Shown here: positions 39,237 to 50,562 of the stretch, piece by piece
How positions within the stretch are numbered: position 1 is the first letter of the stretch
How the letters are laid out: each line of letters opens with the position of its first letter
NCBI GenBank assembly: GCA_003214315.1
Contig: QCLU01000004.1
Coordinates: 115,538-179,537, forward strand
DNA length: 64,000 bases
Direction of reading: 5' to 3'
Origin: Prochlorococcus sp. AG-418-D13
Lineage (GTDB): Bacteria > Cyanobacteriota > Cyanobacteriia > PCC-6307 > Cyanobiaceae
Made by a program: the position numbers and the translations under genes
Notes under the pieces: model-generated
What the model was told of the DNA's origin: nothing
Databases searched by the model: none
Seen by the model: the letters and a program-made list of their open reading frames with translations, nothing else

Positions 39237-40405
39237 TTGTGGTGGATCAAACTTTAAATAAAAAGTGGAATTGGTGGCCATTATTCCCCTTATATCCTTA
39301 TGGAAAAAAGAAAACAATTTTAAAAGAATTAATTCCTGATCAAATATGGTCCTTGGAACAAATACAGGGACTTTATTATGTTGCGGTTCCAATAAGAATG
39401 ACGGTAATAAAGGTTGATAATGGATTGATGCTAATAAATCCACTGCCTTCAACAAAAGAATTAATAAATGAGTTAGATAAATTAATTGCGATTCATGGCA
39501 AAGTAAAAACAATAATTCTACCGAGTGCCTCTGGACTAGAACATAAAATCGGACTGCCAGCTCTTTCAAGAACTTTTAAAGATGCAGAAATTTGGCTTTG
39601 TCCTGGACAATGGAGTTTCCCCATAAATCTACCACTAGATTTCTTAGGAATTCCATCAAAAAGATCAAGAATACTCTTTGAGGAAGGTACTCCACATACA
39701 AACTACTTTAAATGGTCGTCATTAGGCCCTCTGAATTTAGGGCTTGGAAGATATCAGGAGATAAGCTGTTTCCATTATCCTACGAAAACACTTCATGTGA
39801 CAGACGCAATAGTTGGAATAGAATCCACTCCCCCTGAGATATTTGATTTTGATCCAACTCCACTTCTTTTTCATTCTAGAGATAGAGGAGATGAACCTTT
39901 GATTGACTCCATTGAACATAGAAAAAAAGGATGGAAAAGGTTAGTCTTGTTTTCATCTTTTTTAAAACCAGGTAAATTAAATATTCCACCTTTAAAAAAA
40001 ATATTTAAGCATTCATTCAAAAAAGATCTGAGGAATTGGAGATCTCATTTTGGTATTTATCCCTTTTTATGGGACGAAGATTGGGAATCTTCTCTTGTTG
40101 AAATAATGGGTAAAGATACTCCTAAGATTCAAATTGCACCAGTTTTACAGAAATTAATTTTTCCGCGTTCAAAAGAAGTTTTACTCAAATGGTTAGAAAA
40201 TATCAGGTGTTTTGAAGATATGGAATATTTAATTCCAGCTCATTTTACGGCCCCTATAAAATTTACAATAGAAGATTGTCAAAAATTAATTAATGAAATT
40301 AATTCCCAAAAGTGGGACAAACTTCCTGAGGATAATAAATTTTTGATGGGTTTATATAAAAAGTTGTTTGAACTAGGAATAATTCCTGAAGAAGTAAATC
40401 TTTAA
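39233..40405 (+). CDS. DUF4336 family protein
   Basis: Protein of unknown function, 390 residues, found in cyanobacteria and plants. DUF4336 domains are related to the metallo-beta-lactamase fold. Here a beta-rich N-terminus includes MTVIKVDNGLMLINPLP, IILPSASGLEHKIGLPAL and FHYPTKTLHVTDAIV, but the classic HxHxDH metal motif is missing, so enzyme activity is doubtful. It starts with the ATGA overlap to the permease gene, suggesting a job linked to metal uptake, which is an inference from position only. Confidence 0.75.
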   Translation: MIVVDQTLNKKWNWWPLFPLYPYGKKKTILKELIPDQIWSLEQIQGLYYVAVPIRMTVIKVDNGLMLINPLPSTKELINELDKLIAIHGKVKTIILPSASGLEHKIGLPALSRTFKDAEIWLCPGQWSFPINLPLDFLGIPSKRSRILFEEGTPHTNYFKWSSLGPLNLGLGRYQEISCFHYPTKTLHVTDAIVGIESTPPEIFDFDPTPLLFHSRDRGDEPLIDSIEHRKKGWKRLVLFSSFLKPGKLNIPPLKKIFKHSFKKDLRNWRSHFGIYPFLWDEDWESSLVEIMGKDTPKIQIAPVLQKLIFPRSKEVLLKWLENIRCFEDMEYLIPAHFTAPIKFTIEDCQKLINEINSQKWDKLPEDNKFLMGLYKKLFELGIIPEEVNL

Positions 40406-40411
40406 AAACAA

Positions 40412-40747
40412 TTATTCTTCAATGGACATGTTCTCATCATTTTTAAGAGTTTGTTCCAGCTCTTTTCTTTGCTCCATTTGTCTTAAGAAATATCCTGTCA
40501 TCATTGCAGAAGATAATAAATTAGCAATGTTGTCTTTTGAAGATGTTATTTTTACATCAAATTGATCTGAAGGAAGCATTCCAAGAAGACCTTGAACATT
40601 ATGTCTAATAATTTCTTGAATATCTTCACTAGCTGATTTTGCTACTCTTTGCAAAACTTCTGGAGATTGTTTTTGTAAATATTGAATTAAATCATTCTCA
40701 TCGTTTGGATCATTATTTTCAGTAGCAAGAAATTCTGGATTAAACAT
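40412..40747 (-). CDS. DUF760 family protein
   Basis: Cyanobacterial/plastid protein of unknown function, 111 residues. The core YLQKQSPEVLQRVAKSAS, IIRHNVQGLLGMLPSDQFDVKI and LLSSAMMTGYFLRQMEQR is the DUF760 pattern. It is probably soluble and helical with acidic ends. ATG start. It ends 6 bases from the convergent DUF4336 gene and lies 45 bases downstream of lepB. Confidence 0.78.
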   Translation of the reverse strand: MFNPEFLATENNDPNDENDLIQYLQKQSPEVLQRVAKSASEDIQEIIRHNVQGLLGMLPSDQFDVKITSSKDNIANLLSSAMMTGYFLRQMEQRKELEQTLKNDENMSIEE

Positions 40748-40792
40748 TTCTACAACTTCAAGATATAAAAACCCTACAACATCACGTACCCA

Positions 40793-41377
40793 TTAATCTA
40801 AATTATTAAGGGCAGGGAACCGAATAGGTCCAATTTTATTAAACGGCCAATATCTAAAAATAGCTTTACCAATAACCTTTTCATAGGGTAAAAATCCCCA
40901 AATATGTGAGTCCATACTGTTATTTCTATTATCTCCCATCACCCATAATGACTCTTCTGGGACAATAAAAGGCCCTATAGAATAATTAATATTTTTGTCA
41001 AAGACGTAATTTTTTTGAGCGATATCATTTAAGTAAAGGTTACCGTCTCTTACTTCTACTTTGTCTCCAGGTATTCCAATTACTCTTTTTATTAGTGCAG
41101 TATCTGCTTCATAACCAGCATTAATTAATTGCTCCGGAACGTTAAAAACAACTATTTTATTTTTTAACTTTGAAAGATTTGATTTGGAAGTGATTTTGGG
41201 GGTTACTTTCTCAACAAGAATTTTATCTTGTATTTGAAGAGTTGGAAGCATTGAACCGGAGGGGATCCATCTTGGCTCTATAACCTGCCATCGTATAATT
41301 AAAGCTATAGATATCCAGATTAAAAGATTTTTTAAATCCTTTATTATTGAATTTCTTTTTTCTTGAGTTGTAGACAT
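40793..41377 (-). CDS. lepB: Signal peptidase I
   Basis: Membrane-bound peptidase that removes signal peptides of exported and lumenal proteins. A single N-terminal anchor (about 15-30) is followed by catalytic S42 in PSGSMLPTL and general base K97 in ALIKRVIGIPGD. The MGDNRNNSMDSHIWG box closes the active site. The 194 residues match the short cyanobacterial enzymes. ATG start; divergent from menD, with 50 bases between the starts. Confidence 0.94.
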   Translation of the reverse strand: MSTTQEKRNSIIKDLKNLLIWISIALIIRWQVIEPRWIPSGSMLPTLQIQDKILVEKVTPKITSKSNLSKLKNKIVVFNVPEQLINAGYEADTALIKRVIGIPGDKVEVRDGNLYLNDIAQKNYVFDKNINYSIGPFIVPEESLWVMGDNRNNSMDSHIWGFLPYEKVIGKAIFRYWPFNKIGPIRFPALNNLD

Positions 41378-41427
41378 GTTTTATTTAATTCAGTTATAAG
41401 GAAAATCCCAAAGCATTTATATAAATT

Positions 41428-43191
41428 ATGACATCATCTATTGAATGCAAAAATTTTCTTAGAAGTTTACAACTTTTGAATCTCTTAATAAAAATAGGAG
41501 TTCAAAATTTAATACTATGTCCAGGTAGTAGATCAGCACCCCTAGCGATAGCTGCTGGAGAATTAAATAAATTAGGTCTGGTAAATATTTTTAATTCAAT
41601 AGATGAGAGGTCTGCGGGATTCCACTCTCTTGGGATTTCTGCTGCATCAGGTAATCTTTCTTTAGTTATTACCACTTCTGGGACTGCAGTAAGTAACTTA
41701 TTGCCAGCAGGAGTTGAGGCAGACCGATCTTGTAAAGGTATTATATTTCTTACTGCTGATAGACCCTTAAGATTAAAAGATTGTGGCGCTAATCAAACAG
41801 TAAATCAAGAAGATTTTTTGAATTCAGTCTGCAGAAGGGTTTTAAGTACAAATCTAAATGGACTTCATGAAACACAAGAAAACGAAATCCTGAATTTAGT
41901 TCGAATTACTGAGAAACAAATATCAACTTTTCCTGGGCCTATTCATTTAAATATTCCTATTGATAAGCCTTTAGGTATTTCACTTTTAAATAAAAAAAAT
42001 GTTTTAGAGGTTTTTGAAAGAATTTATTTAAAGAAAAAATATATATTTCAGGAAGTTGAAATAAAATCTGATAAAAATAAATTCTTAGAAATTTCAAAAA
42101 ATTTAAATTTAGATGAATCCGGCATTATTTTGGTAGGTCCCTATCAAGGTTCCATAAATGATTTAATTTCTTTCAATAAATCTTTAGAAAGATTGCAAGA
42201 AATTACTGGTTGGCCAGTATTTGCTGATCCTGTTTCAGGAGTTAATTCTGATTTGAGAGGATTAGTTGTGAATTGGGAATTAGTCCTAAGAAAAAATAAA
42301 AATTCAATAAATTGTCATCAACTTTTGAGGCTTGGCCCCATGTCATCTTCAATTGATTTGGAGAAATTTTTAACAACTTTCGAAGGTATACAAATTCTTA
42401 TAAAAGAAAAAAACTTTAGAAAATTGGACCCAATAAAAAAATCATTTGAATATGATTTTGGGCTTTCAAATTTTACTACTCTATTGCTAGAAGAATTATC
42501 AATTAACGAAAAAAACAAAAAATCTCTTACTCCAATGGCTTTAGATCTAATAGAGGAAGGCGAGAAGATTAGGGGGGTTTTAAATGAGAAAATTACTCAA
42601 GATAATCAAATTACTGAGTATATGCTTGCAAACCTTGTCCCAAAACTTTGGCCAGCTGAAAATCCTATAATGCTCTCCGCAAGTAGCCCAATTAGAGATT
42701 GGCTCACATTTTCTGAGAATGGTACTTTAACAAGAAACTGTTTCAGCTTTAGGGGTGCTTCTGGTATAGACGGTACTTTATCTCTTGCATTAGGTATTTC
42801 TAGAATTAAAAATCCTCTACTTCTTGTGACTGGAGATTTGGCTTTTATTCATGATATAAACGGTTGGCTGATTGAAAATTCAATCGATATGAATTTAACA
42901 ATTCTTCTAATAAATAATAATGGCGGAAATATATTTAATCGTATTTATAAAAAAAATTTAAAAGAAGATGATTTAAAAAAACTGTTTCTTATGCCAAAAG
43001 AAATAAACTGGCAAAAACTCGCAGAGGGCTATCAGGTAAACTTTAAAAGTGTGGCAAATTTAAAAAAATTACGAGAGGCATTCGATTGGAGCATTTCTAT
43101 CCAGAAATCTGTAATAATTAAAGTTGATGTTGATCCAGAAAATGAAATTTGTGAAAAAAATGCCCTGCTAGAAAAAATAATTGGCAGTTAA
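41428..43191 (+). CDS. menD: SEPHCHC synthase (menaquinone/phylloquinone synthesis)
   Basis: Thiamin diphosphate enzyme that joins 2-oxoglutarate-derived succinic semialdehyde to isochorismate. In cyanobacteria the product becomes phylloquinone, the photosystem I electron carrier. The 587 residues show the N-terminal [16 protein letters not shown], the catalytic-loop region [17 protein letters not shown], and the diphosphate-binding motif [12 protein letters not shown] with the downstream [15 protein letters not shown] start. menB follows after 35 bases, so the two are probably co-transcribed. Confidence 0.95.
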   Translation: MTSSIECKNFLRSLQLLNLLIKIGVQNLILCPGSRSAPLAIAAGELNKLGLVNIFNSIDERSAGFHSLGISAASGNLSLVITTSGTAVSNLLPAGVEADRSCKGIIFLTADRPLRLKDCGANQTVNQEDFLNSVCRRVLSTNLNGLHETQENEILNLVRITEKQISTFPGPIHLNIPIDKPLGISLLNKKNVLEVFERIYLKKKYIFQEVEIKSDKNKFLEISKNLNLDESGIILVGPYQGSINDLISFNKSLERLQEITGWPVFADPVSGVNSDLRGLVVNWELVLRKNKNSINCHQLLRLGPMSSSIDLEKFLTTFEGIQILIKEKNFRKLDPIKKSFEYDFGLSNFTTLLLEELSINEKNKKSLTPMALDLIEEGEKIRGVLNEKITQDNQITEYMLANLVPKLWPAENPIMLSASSPIRDWLTFSENGTLTRNCFSFRGASGIDGTLSLALGISRIKNPLLLVTGDLAFIHDINGWLIENSIDMNLTILLINNNGGNIFNRIYKKNLKEDDLKKLFLMPKEINWQKLAEGYQVNFKSVANLKKLREAFDWSISIQKSVIIKVDVDPENEICEKNALLEKIIGS

Positions 43192-43226
43192 ATTTATCAT
43201 TTTCTATTTTTGAATAATTAGATTTC

Positions 43227-44084
43227 ATGAAAGTATTACCTGGTAAAACAACTTTAAATTGGTCAGAGTGCAAATCTTATGAGGATATATTGTTTCACAA
43301 ATCAGATGAGGGAATTGCGAGAATTGCAATTAATCGGCCTGAAAAAAGAAATGCATTTAGGCCACAAACTGTAGATGAACTCATTGACGCATTTGATATC
43401 GTAAGAAATGATGAAACTATTGGCGTAGTTCTCTTTACAGGTGCGGGACCTGACAAGAAAGGCATTTATTCTTTTTGCTCTGGAGGTGATCAGAGTATAA
43501 GGGGTAAAAATGGGTATAAAAATGATGAAGGGAAGCAGAGATTAAATGTACTTGAACTTCAAAGATTAATCAGAAGTTTGCCTAAAGTGGTTATTGCCTT
43601 AGTCCCCGGTTTTGCAATTGGAGGAGGACAGGTACTTCATTTAATTTGTGATCTCAGTATCGCCTCTGAAAATGCAATATTTGGTCAAACAGGCCCAAGA
43701 GTTGGTAGTTTTGATGCCGGTTTTGGATCTAGTTATTTAGCAAGGCTTGTTGGTCAAAGAAAAGCAAAAGAAATTTGGTTTTTATGTAGAAAATATAATT
43801 CCAAGGAAGCTCTTGAGATGGGCTTGATAAATGCAATTACAAAGATTGAAGAATTAGAAGCTGAGGGTGTAATCTGGGCAAGAGAGATTTTACGAAATAG
43901 TCCAACTGCTATTCGTATTCTTAAAGCTTCATTCAATGCGGAGAATGATGGGATTGCCGGTATTCAGGAATTATCTGGATATGCAACTCAATTATTCTAT
44001 TCGACTGAAGAAGCCCAAGAAGGTAGAGATGCCTTTCTTGAAAAGCGTCCACCAGACTTCTCTGACTATAAGTGGACCCCCTAG
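43227..44084 (+). CDS. menB: 1,4-dihydroxy-2-naphthoyl-CoA synthase
   Basis: Crotonase-fold enzyme that closes the second naphthoquinone ring from O-succinylbenzoyl-CoA in phylloquinone synthesis. The 285 residues contain [20 protein letters not shown], the oxyanion-hole loop SGGDQSIRG and [15 protein letters not shown]. The MenB-specific [20 protein letters not shown] is also present, and the C-terminus ends [15 protein letters not shown] start. It lies between menD and glgA on the same strand. Confidence 0.96.
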   Translation: MKVLPGKTTLNWSECKSYEDILFHKSDEGIARIAINRPEKRNAFRPQTVDELIDAFDIVRNDETIGVVLFTGAGPDKKGIYSFCSGGDQSIRGKNGYKNDEGKQRLNVLELQRLIRSLPKVVIALVPGFAIGGGQVLHLICDLSIASENAIFGQTGPRVGSFDAGFGSSYLARLVGQRKAKEIWFLCRKYNSKEALEMGLINAITKIEELEAEGVIWAREILRNSPTAIRILKASFNAENDGIAGIQELSGYATQLFYSTEEAQEGRDAFLEKRPPDFSDYKWTP

Positions 44085-44119
44085 TTTGTTTTTTAAAAGA
44101 ACTTTTTAAATAATTATCA

Positions 44120-45571
44120 ATGAGAATTCTTCTTGCCGCTGCCGAATGTGCTCCAATGATCAAAGTTGGAGGTATGGGAGATGTGGTTGGTTCGTTGCCT
44201 CCATCTTTGATAAAACTTGGTCACGATGTAAGGGTAATAATTCCAGGATATGGAAAATTGTGGAGTCTTTTAGAGGTATCGAATGAACCAGTCTTTAGAT
44301 CAAATACAATGGGCACTGATTTTGCAGTATATGAAGCAAAACATCCCATTCATAATTATGTGATTTACCTAGTGGGTCATCCAACATTTGATTCTGAACA
44401 AATATACGGAGGCGAAAATGAGGATTGGCGCTTTACATTTTTTGCTAGTGCTACTGCAGAATTTGCCTGGAATTGTTGGAAACCTCAAGTTCTCCATTGC
44501 CATGATTGGCACACTGGAATGATTCCTGTATGGATGCATCAGGACCCCGAGATTAGTACTGTCTTCACAATTCATAATTTAAAATACCAAGGCCCATGGA
44601 GGTGGAAACTTGAAAAAATGACTTGGTGTCCTTGGTATATGCATGGAGACCACACAATGGCTGCGGCAATGTTATTTGCAGATAGGGTCAATGCTGTTTC
44701 TCCGACTTATGCAGATGAGATTAAAACCCATGAATACGGGGAAAGCCTCGAAGGATTACTTAATTACATTTCAGGTAAATTAAGGGGGATTCTTAATGGC
44801 ATAGATCTTGATGCATGGAATCCAGCCAAAGATCCAGTTTTACCTGCAAAATTCAGTGTTAGGAATTTAGAAAATAGGCTAGAAAATAAAAAAATTCTGC
44901 AGAGAGAAATGGGTCTCGAAGTAAATTCTAAAAAATATCTTTTAGGTATGGTCAGTAGGTTAGTTGATCAGAAAGGTGTTGACTTACTTTTACAAGTTTC
45001 AAGAAGACTATTAGCCTATACAGATTCTCAAATTGCTGTTTTAGGTACTGGAGATAGATATTTAGAGTCTGGATTATGGCAACTGGCATTAGATTACCCA
45101 GGAAGATTCTCAGTATTTCTTACCTATGATGATTCTTTATCAAGGCTTATCTATGGTGGCTCAGATGCATTCTTAATGCCAAGTAGATTTGAACCTTGTG
45201 GCATTAGTCAACTACTTGCTATGAGATATGGTTCTATCCCAATAGTAAGGCGAGTAGGAGGTTTAGTTGATACAGTTTTACCTCATGATCCAGAAAAAAA
45301 TGTTGGTACGGGTTTTTGCTTTGATCGCTTTGAACCTATAGATTTCTATACATCTTTAGTAAGGTCTTGGGAAGCCTTTAGGCATAAAGATAGTTGGCAA
45401 TTATTGCAAAAAAGAGCAATGAGTCAAGAGTTTAGTTGGCAAAGATCTGCACTCGAATACGAAATTATGTATAAAGATGTTTGTGGAATAAAAGAACCAT
45501 CACCTGATGTTGCTGAGGTTGAAAAATTTTCTTACGGACAATCGGCTGATCCATCTTTAAAAAAAGTATGA
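44120..45571 (+). CDS. glgA: Glycogen synthase
   Basis: GT5 glycosyltransferase that extends glycogen from ADP-glucose. The ADP-glucose-binding KVGGMGDV starts at K15, and the C-terminal half has the nucleotide-binding Rossmann domain with [14 protein letters not shown] and the Glu-bearing [12 protein letters not shown]. The 483 residues are the normal length. ATG start, 35 bases after menB. It works with glgB at 14657-16921. Confidence 0.96.
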   Translation: MRILLAAAECAPMIKVGGMGDVVGSLPPSLIKLGHDVRVIIPGYGKLWSLLEVSNEPVFRSNTMGTDFAVYEAKHPIHNYVIYLVGHPTFDSEQIYGGENEDWRFTFFASATAEFAWNCWKPQVLHCHDWHTGMIPVWMHQDPEISTVFTIHNLKYQGPWRWKLEKMTWCPWYMHGDHTMAAAMLFADRVNAVSPTYADEIKTHEYGESLEGLLNYISGKLRGILNGIDLDAWNPAKDPVLPAKFSVRNLENRLENKKILQREMGLEVNSKKYLLGMVSRLVDQKGVDLLLQVSRRLLAYTDSQIAVLGTGDRYLESGLWQLALDYPGRFSVFLTYDDSLSRLIYGGSDAFLMPSRFEPCGISQLLAMRYGSIPIVRRVGGLVDTVLPHDPEKNVGTGFCFDRFEPIDFYTSLVRSWEAFRHKDSWQLLQKRAMSQEFSWQRSALEYEIMYKDVCGIKEPSPDVAEVEKFSYGQSADPSLKKV

Positions 45572-45583
45572 CTTAATATTTTA

Positions 45584-46957
45584 ATGGAATTCTCTTTATC
45601 AGAATTAAACAATGTTTTGGGGGATATTAAAAATCTGAGCAAGGGGAAAAGAGATTTTTTAAATTTTAAAAATATAAGTATTGATAGTAGAACTTTATCT
45701 AAAAATGATCTTTTTATAGCTATAAAAGGTAAAACTTTTGACGGACATAATTTTCTTCCAGATGTTTTAGATAAAGGAGTTAAATCAGTAGTAATTAAAA
45801 AAGGGATGCAGAGATTACTTCCTAGAAATTTTCCTTATTGGGTTGTAAATGACACATTAGAGGCATTTCAAAAATTAGCATTGCTAAAAAGAAAAAAATT
45901 AAATATCCCTGTTGTCGCAATAACTGGTTCTGTTGGTAAAACAACAACAAAAGAAATGATTGGTGGAGTTTTAAATAAACTTGGAAGAATTAAATTATCT
46001 CATGCAAATTTCAATAATGAGATTGGAGTTGGACTTACTATTCTTGCTACAGATGAAGAGGATAAAGCTTTAGTTCTTGAAATGGGAATGAGAGGTCTTG
46101 GACAGATTGAGAATTTATCTAAATATAGTGAACCCGATGTTGCAGTTATTACTAACATTGGCACAGCTCATATTGGATTGTTAGGCTCAAAAAAAAATAT
46201 TACTTATGCAAAGTGTGAAATTAGTAAGTTCTTAAATCCAGAAGGAGTTGTAATAATTCCAGCAAATGATCCATTCCTAGAAAAAACTTTAAAAGAATTT
46301 TGGAAAGGTAAAGTGATAAAAGTAAAACTATTAAATATAGAAAATCAAAAGGAGAGTTTTAAGAAAGATGATAATTTGCGAGGATTTTATAATCCTTCGA
46401 ATAAAACAATTTTAATTGAAGAAAATACCTTTGAAATTTCATTTGAGGGATTTCACAATGCTTCGAATTTCTTATTTGCTTATGTAGTTGCGAAAGAGCT
46501 AGGCATTGATTTTGCAAGTTTCAATAAATTTGATTTTGTAAGTTTAGGTGGAAGGAATAAAATTCTCAAATCAGTAAAAACAACAATATATGATGAATCA
46601 TATAATGCTTCGCCAGAGTCAGTAAAAGCATGTATTAAAAACCTGCTTGATAAACCGAGAAATAAATTTTTCATATTTGGAAGTATGCAAGAATTGGGAA
46701 AAGAATCCGAAAAATATCACAAAGAAATATTCAACTTAATTAATAATTCAGATATAGAAAAGTGTTTATTTATTTGCGATAAAAAAAATGAAAAAATTTA
46801 CACCAATTATCTAAAAGATAAGAAAAAGTTCTTGGTTTTAAATAACATTAAAGATGTACCTCAAGAGATAAACAAATCTACAAAAAAAGGTGATTCTATT
46901 CTTATAAAAGGGAGCAGATGTTGGCAACTTGAAAAAATTATTGAATTAATTAACTAA
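45584..46957 (+). CDS. murF: UDP-N-acetylmuramoyl-tripeptide--D-alanyl-D-alanine ligase
   Basis: Adds D-Ala-D-Ala to the peptidoglycan precursor. The three-domain Mur ligase fold is clear: an N-terminal substrate domain (about 1-107), an ATPase centre with P-loop GSVGKTTTK (115-123) and LEMGMRGLGQIENL, and a C-terminal domain with YNASPESVKAC. The 457 residues are normal. ATG start, 12 bases after glgA. Its stop lies only 1 base from that of the convergent glmU. Confidence 0.94.
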   Translation: MEFSLSELNNVLGDIKNLSKGKRDFLNFKNISIDSRTLSKNDLFIAIKGKTFDGHNFLPDVLDKGVKSVVIKKGMQRLLPRNFPYWVVNDTLEAFQKLALLKRKKLNIPVVAITGSVGKTTTKEMIGGVLNKLGRIKLSHANFNNEIGVGLTILATDEEDKALVLEMGMRGLGQIENLSKYSEPDVAVITNIGTAHIGLLGSKKNITYAKCEISKFLNPEGVVIIPANDPFLEKTLKEFWKGKVIKVKLLNIENQKESFKKDDNLRGFYNPSNKTILIEENTFEISFEGFHNASNFLFAYVVAKELGIDFASFNKFDFVSLGGRNKILKSVKTTIYDESYNASPESVKACIKNLLDKPRNKFFIFGSMQELGKESEKYHKEIFNLINNSDIEKCLFICDKKNEKIYTNYLKDKKKFLVLNNIKDVPQEINKSTKKGDSILIKGSRCWQLEKIIELIN

Positions 46958-46958
46958 A

Positions 46959-48308
46959 TCAGGATTTTTTTCTTTCCCAATTTTCTATATTTACTTGCTT
47001 AGTTCTTGAGATTGCTAATGAATTATCTTTGGAGTCTTTTGTGATAACTGAACCAGCTCCTGTAGTAACTGATTCCCCTAGATTTATTGGTGCTACAAAA
47101 ACTGTATTTGCACCAATACTGGAATTTTTACCAATTTTTGTTTGATGTTTTTTCTGACCATCAAAATTTGCAGTAATAGTACCTGCTCCAATATTTGTAG
47201 ATCTTCCAATAATAGAATCGCCAATATAACTTAAATGGTTTACTTTAGATTCTTCCTCTAATTGACTATTTTTGATTTCAACAAAATTACCTATTTTGCA
47301 AAAGGAAGATATTGTGGAATTAGGTCTTATATGACTATAAGGGCCAATTGTTATATTATCCATTATCTGAGAAGCATAAACAGTAGAGTTTGAAATTTCA
47401 CAATTTAATCCGACATTAGAGTTCTCAATAAAAGTATTTGGTCCAATAATGCAATTACTATTTATTTTTGTATTTCCTCTTATATGTGTATTAGCCTCTA
47501 TGATTACATCCTTATCAATTTCAGCTTCTTCACTAATTGAACAACTTGCTTTATTTATAAAAGTTACACCATTAAGCATATGTGTTTCTTTAATTGAATT
47601 CTGCATATATTCCTCGCACTCTGATAGTTGAATTCTGTTATTAATTCCTTGAAGCTCTCCATTATCCTCTACCTCGAGACTTAAGGAATTTTTTAGCAAA
47701 GAGATTGTATCTGTTAAGTAAATCTCTTTTTGATTATTATTGCTTTGCAAGGTATTAATTATTTCTGACAAGTTACCCCAGTTAAAACAGTAAACACCTG
47801 CATTTATTAATGGATTTTCTCTTTCTAGATCATTGCAATCTTTTTCTTCAACAATTCTCTCTATAAAATCCCCCTTCAAAAAAACTCTGCCATATCCATG
47901 AGGATTTGTTTTCTTTGTGGAAATTAAAGAAACATCAGCATTTTTTGAATCGTGAAGATACAAAAGTCTTTTTAGAGTACTAGGCCTAATGAGTGGCACA
48001 TCGCCGTTAAGTACTAAAAGTTTCCCTTCATGTTTTTTTACTTCTTTACAAATTACCTGGATAGCATGACCGGTTCCTGATTGAGGTTCTTGAACAACAA
48101 AATGGATTTTTTTATCGTTTGGGATTGACTTTTGTACTTCTTTTGATTTGTGTCCAGTAATTACGAAGATTTTATCAGGTTTTAATTCGACACATGAATC
48201 AATTACTCTTTGTAGTAGGCTTTTGCCAGAAATTTTATGTAAAACTTTTGGCAATGAGCTTTCCATCCTGGTACCCTTGCCTGCCGCTAATATCGCAACA
48301 CTTAACAT
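46959..48308 (-). CDS. glmU: Bifunctional UDP-GlcNAc pyrophosphorylase / glucosamine-1-phosphate acetyltransferase
   Basis: Makes UDP-GlcNAc for peptidoglycan and lipopolysaccharide. The N-terminal uridyltransferase domain begins with LAAGKGTRM (7-15) and [12 protein letters not shown]. The C-terminal left-handed beta-helix, built of hexapeptide repeats such as [16 protein letters not shown], carries the acetyltransferase site (NFVEIKNS and [17 protein letters not shown]). 449 residues, full length. ATG start; last gene of the aroA/methyltransferase/glmU leftward cluster. Confidence 0.96.
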   Translation of the reverse strand: MLSVAILAAGKGTRMESSLPKVLHKISGKSLLQRVIDSCVELKPDKIFVITGHKSKEVQKSIPNDKKIHFVVQEPQSGTGHAIQVICKEVKKHEGKLLVLNGDVPLIRPSTLKRLLYLHDSKNADVSLISTKKTNPHGYGRVFLKGDFIERIVEEKDCNDLERENPLINAGVYCFNWGNLSEIINTLQSNNNQKEIYLTDTISLLKNSLSLEVEDNGELQGINNRIQLSECEEYMQNSIKETHMLNGVTFINKASCSISEEAEIDKDVIIEANTHIRGNTKINSNCIIGPNTFIENSNVGLNCEISNSTVYASQIMDNITIGPYSHIRPNSTISSFCKIGNFVEIKNSQLEEESKVNHLSYIGDSIIGRSTNIGAGTITANFDGQKKHQTKIGKNSSIGANTVFVAPINLGESVTTGAGSVITKDSKDNSLAISRTKQVNIENWERKKS

Positions 48309-48333
48309 GTTTATTTAAAATCCTAATTTAAAT

Positions 48334-49239
48334 CTAACTCTTAACGGATAACTTCGTCATTCCCCACTTCTCTCTCCATTTATTTGTAGGTAATAGATTT
48401 GATAATAGTTGCTCATCTAATCTTCCCCTGATTATATCGTCTTTACTTGAGTTCAAATCTTGATCTCTATAGGGAATACTAGCTTTAGTTAAGAGATGTT
48501 CTTCTTCCATTAAAGATAACTTTTCAAAATTGAAATTAGGTTTCAATTTATTCTTATCAAATTTTGATATTGCGACAGTTCCCTGACTCCAAAAAGTTCT
48601 GTTTTTAAAACTTGGCTTAATAGTAAAAATTTCTAATCCAAGATTTCTTAAGGTTTTTCTCACTGCCGCTGATGAAGAATAAGTTATTAAATAACCCTGA
48701 GGATTAAGATTTTCTGTGACTTTGGATAAAAATTCAATCGTCCATACTTGTGGGCATTTTTGAGGAGAAAAACCATCTAAATAAATCAGATCGAATTTAA
48801 TAGAGGAAGGAATAATATTGATTTTTTCTCTAGCATCACCCCACAAAATACTGCATTTAAAAAGTTGATCCTTAAAGTAATCTTTTTGATAAAGTGATTC
48901 AAATATTTTTTTGACTTTTGGATCCCATAATTTAAGGAAGGATTTATTTCTAAGCGAATATTCAAGAGGCTTTTTATCAATCTCCAATGCATACAAATTT
49001 AAATTTGATTTTTGTTTAATTAATTCATCTAATAAAGAAGCTGAATTGTATCCTAAACCAAAACATATATCCAAAACATTGAGAGATTCGCCCTTAAATC
49101 TTTGCAAATTAGAAGTAGCTGTAAACTTTGACCTTGTTTCCTCCAATGCGCCCAATAAACTATGGAAGTTCTCTTGAAAAAACAAACTTCTTAAAGAGTA
49201 ACTACCATCTTTAGTTAAAACTTCTATTAATTCAGACAA
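48334..49239 (-). CDS. MnmC-like tRNA wobble-uridine methyltransferase (methyltransferase domain only)
   Basis: SAM-dependent methyltransferase of the DUF752/MnmC N-terminal family, which methylates nm5U at position 34 of certain tRNAs. The 301 residues include motif I LDICFGLGYNSAS and the family signature YLDGFSPQKCPQVWTIEFL. The FAD oxidase half of enterobacterial MnmC is absent. The start is TTG at 49239 (MSELIEVLTKDGSYSL), since no ATG lies upstream of the family's first conserved block. It begins 12 bases after aroA and ends 25 bases before glmU. Confidence 0.75.
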   Translation of the reverse strand: MSELIEVLTKDGSYSLRSLFFQENFHSLLGALEETRSKFTATSNLQRFKGESLNVLDICFGLGYNSASLLDELIKQKSNLNLYALEIDKKPLEYSLRNKSFLKLWDPKVKKIFESLYQKDYFKDQLFKCSILWGDAREKINIIPSSIKFDLIYLDGFSPQKCPQVWTIEFLSKVTENLNPQGYLITYSSSAAVRKTLRNLGLEIFTIKPSFKNRTFWSQGTVAISKFDKNKLKPNFNFEKLSLMEEEHLLTKASIPYRDQDLNSSKDDIIRGRLDEQLLSNLLPTNKWREKWGMTKLSVKS

Positions 49240-49251
49240 AAACTTTTTAGG

Positions 49252-50562
49252 CTAGATAGTTAGTTTGGCCAGCTCTTCCCAAAAAGTTGGATACGAGACG
49301 CTGGCAGCATCAGATCTCATGATTTTTGAGGTACCTTTAGCAAGAAGTGAAGCAATAGCAAGACTCATTGCTACTCGATGATCTGTCTCACTATCTACCT
49401 CAGCAGAATGAAATTTTGATTGCCCATTAATAATTAACCCATCCTCTTTTTCTGTTATTTCAGCACCGAATTTTTGTAACTGTCGTGCCATGACTTTTAA
49501 TCGATCTGTCTCCTTGACTCTTAATTCTTGTGCATCCTTAATTTCAGAAACTCCATTACAAAAACAGGCAGCCACAGTAAGGATAGGAATTTCATCTATA
49601 AGTTTTGGGAGAATATCTCCTTCAATAGTGAATGATCTTAAATTATTTGAAGTCTTTACTTTAATAGATCCAATAGGTTCACCTGCAATAGTCGATTTAT
49701 CTAAAATCTCATAATCACACCCCATTGAATCCATAACATTTAAAATCCCTGTTCTAGTGGGATTTAGTCCTACATTCTGTATTAAAACCTCTGAATTTGG
49801 AACAATAGATGCAGCAATCATCCAAAAAGAAGCAGAGCTTATGTCTCCAGGAATCAATATTCTCTGGCCAATTAAGTTACCCCCTGACTTGATAACTACA
49901 TTCCTTCCTAATTCTCCTCTGATACTGATGTCTGCTCCAAATGCTTTTAACATTCTTTCAGTATGATCTCTTGAAGATGCTGGTTCAATAACAGAAGTGG
50001 TTCCAGAAGCTTTGAGTCCTGCCAATAAGATTGCAGATTTTACTTGAGCACTCGCTACAGGCGTTCCTATAACACACCCTTTTAATTTATTCCCATCAAT
50101 TGAGATCGGAGCTTTGTTTCCTTTTTCTCTACCAAAAATTTTGCCACCCATCAAAGATAATGGTTTGCCCACTCTCCCCATTGGCCTTTCGTTAAGAGAA
50201 ATGTCACCAGTTAAGATGAAATTCTTACCTTCTTGACCGGCAAGTAACCCCATTAATAATCTCATGGTGGTTCCCGAATTTCCACAATTTAAAATTTCTT
50301 TGGGCTCTTTAAATCCATCAAGACCCAATCCTGAAATCGTAAAAGGCTCATTTTTTTTTATTTCTGGTATGTTAACACCTAATTTTCTTAGACAATCAGC
50401 AGTTGAAAGTGGATCTTCAGAATGTAAGAACCCCTCAATAGTAGTCTCACCCTTAGCAATACTTCCTATTATCAGAGCTCTATGAGAAATAGATTTATCT
50501 CCAGGTACTTTTACTTTTCCTTTTAAATTAACTCCACCTTTTATTGTGCGGATATTATTCAT
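49252..50562 (-). CDS. aroA: 3-phosphoshikimate 1-carboxyvinyltransferase (EPSP synthase)
   Basis: Sixth step of the shikimate pathway to aromatic amino acids and quinones: transfers enolpyruvyl from PEP to shikimate 3-phosphate. It shows [14 protein letters not shown] near the N-terminus, [14 protein letters not shown] and the later [13 protein letters not shown] and RVKETDRL. Reading from a TTG at 50601 would add 13 residues; the ATG at 50562 ([10 protein letters not shown]) gives the normal 436 residues, so I choose it. It heads a leftward cluster with the MnmC-like gene and glmU. Confidence 0.95.
   Translation of the reverse strand: MNNIRTIKGGVNLKGKVKVPGDKSISHRALIIGSIAKGETTIEGFLHSEDPLSTADCLRKLGVNIPEIKKNEPFTISGLGLDGFKEPKEILNCGNSGTTMRLLMGLLAGQEGKNFILTGDISLNERPMGRVGKPLSLMGGKIFGREKGNKAPISIDGNKLKGCVIGTPVASAQVKSAILLAGLKASGTTSVIEPASSRDHTERMLKAFGADISIRGELGRNVVIKSGGNLIGQRILIPGDISSASFWMIAASIVPNSEVLIQNVGLNPTRTGILNVMDSMGCDYEILDKSTIAGEPIGSIKVKTSNNLRSFTIEGDILPKLIDEIPILTVAACFCNGVSEIKDAQELRVKETDRLKVMARQLQKFGAEITEKEDGLIINGQSKFHSAEVDSETDHRVAMSLAIASLLAKGTSKIMRSDAASVSYPTFWEELAKLTI

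Noticed and set aside
39216..39569. 117-codon frame opposite the start of the DUF4336 gene
   Set aside because: Antisense to two conserved genes that overlap by ATGA; no motif of its own.
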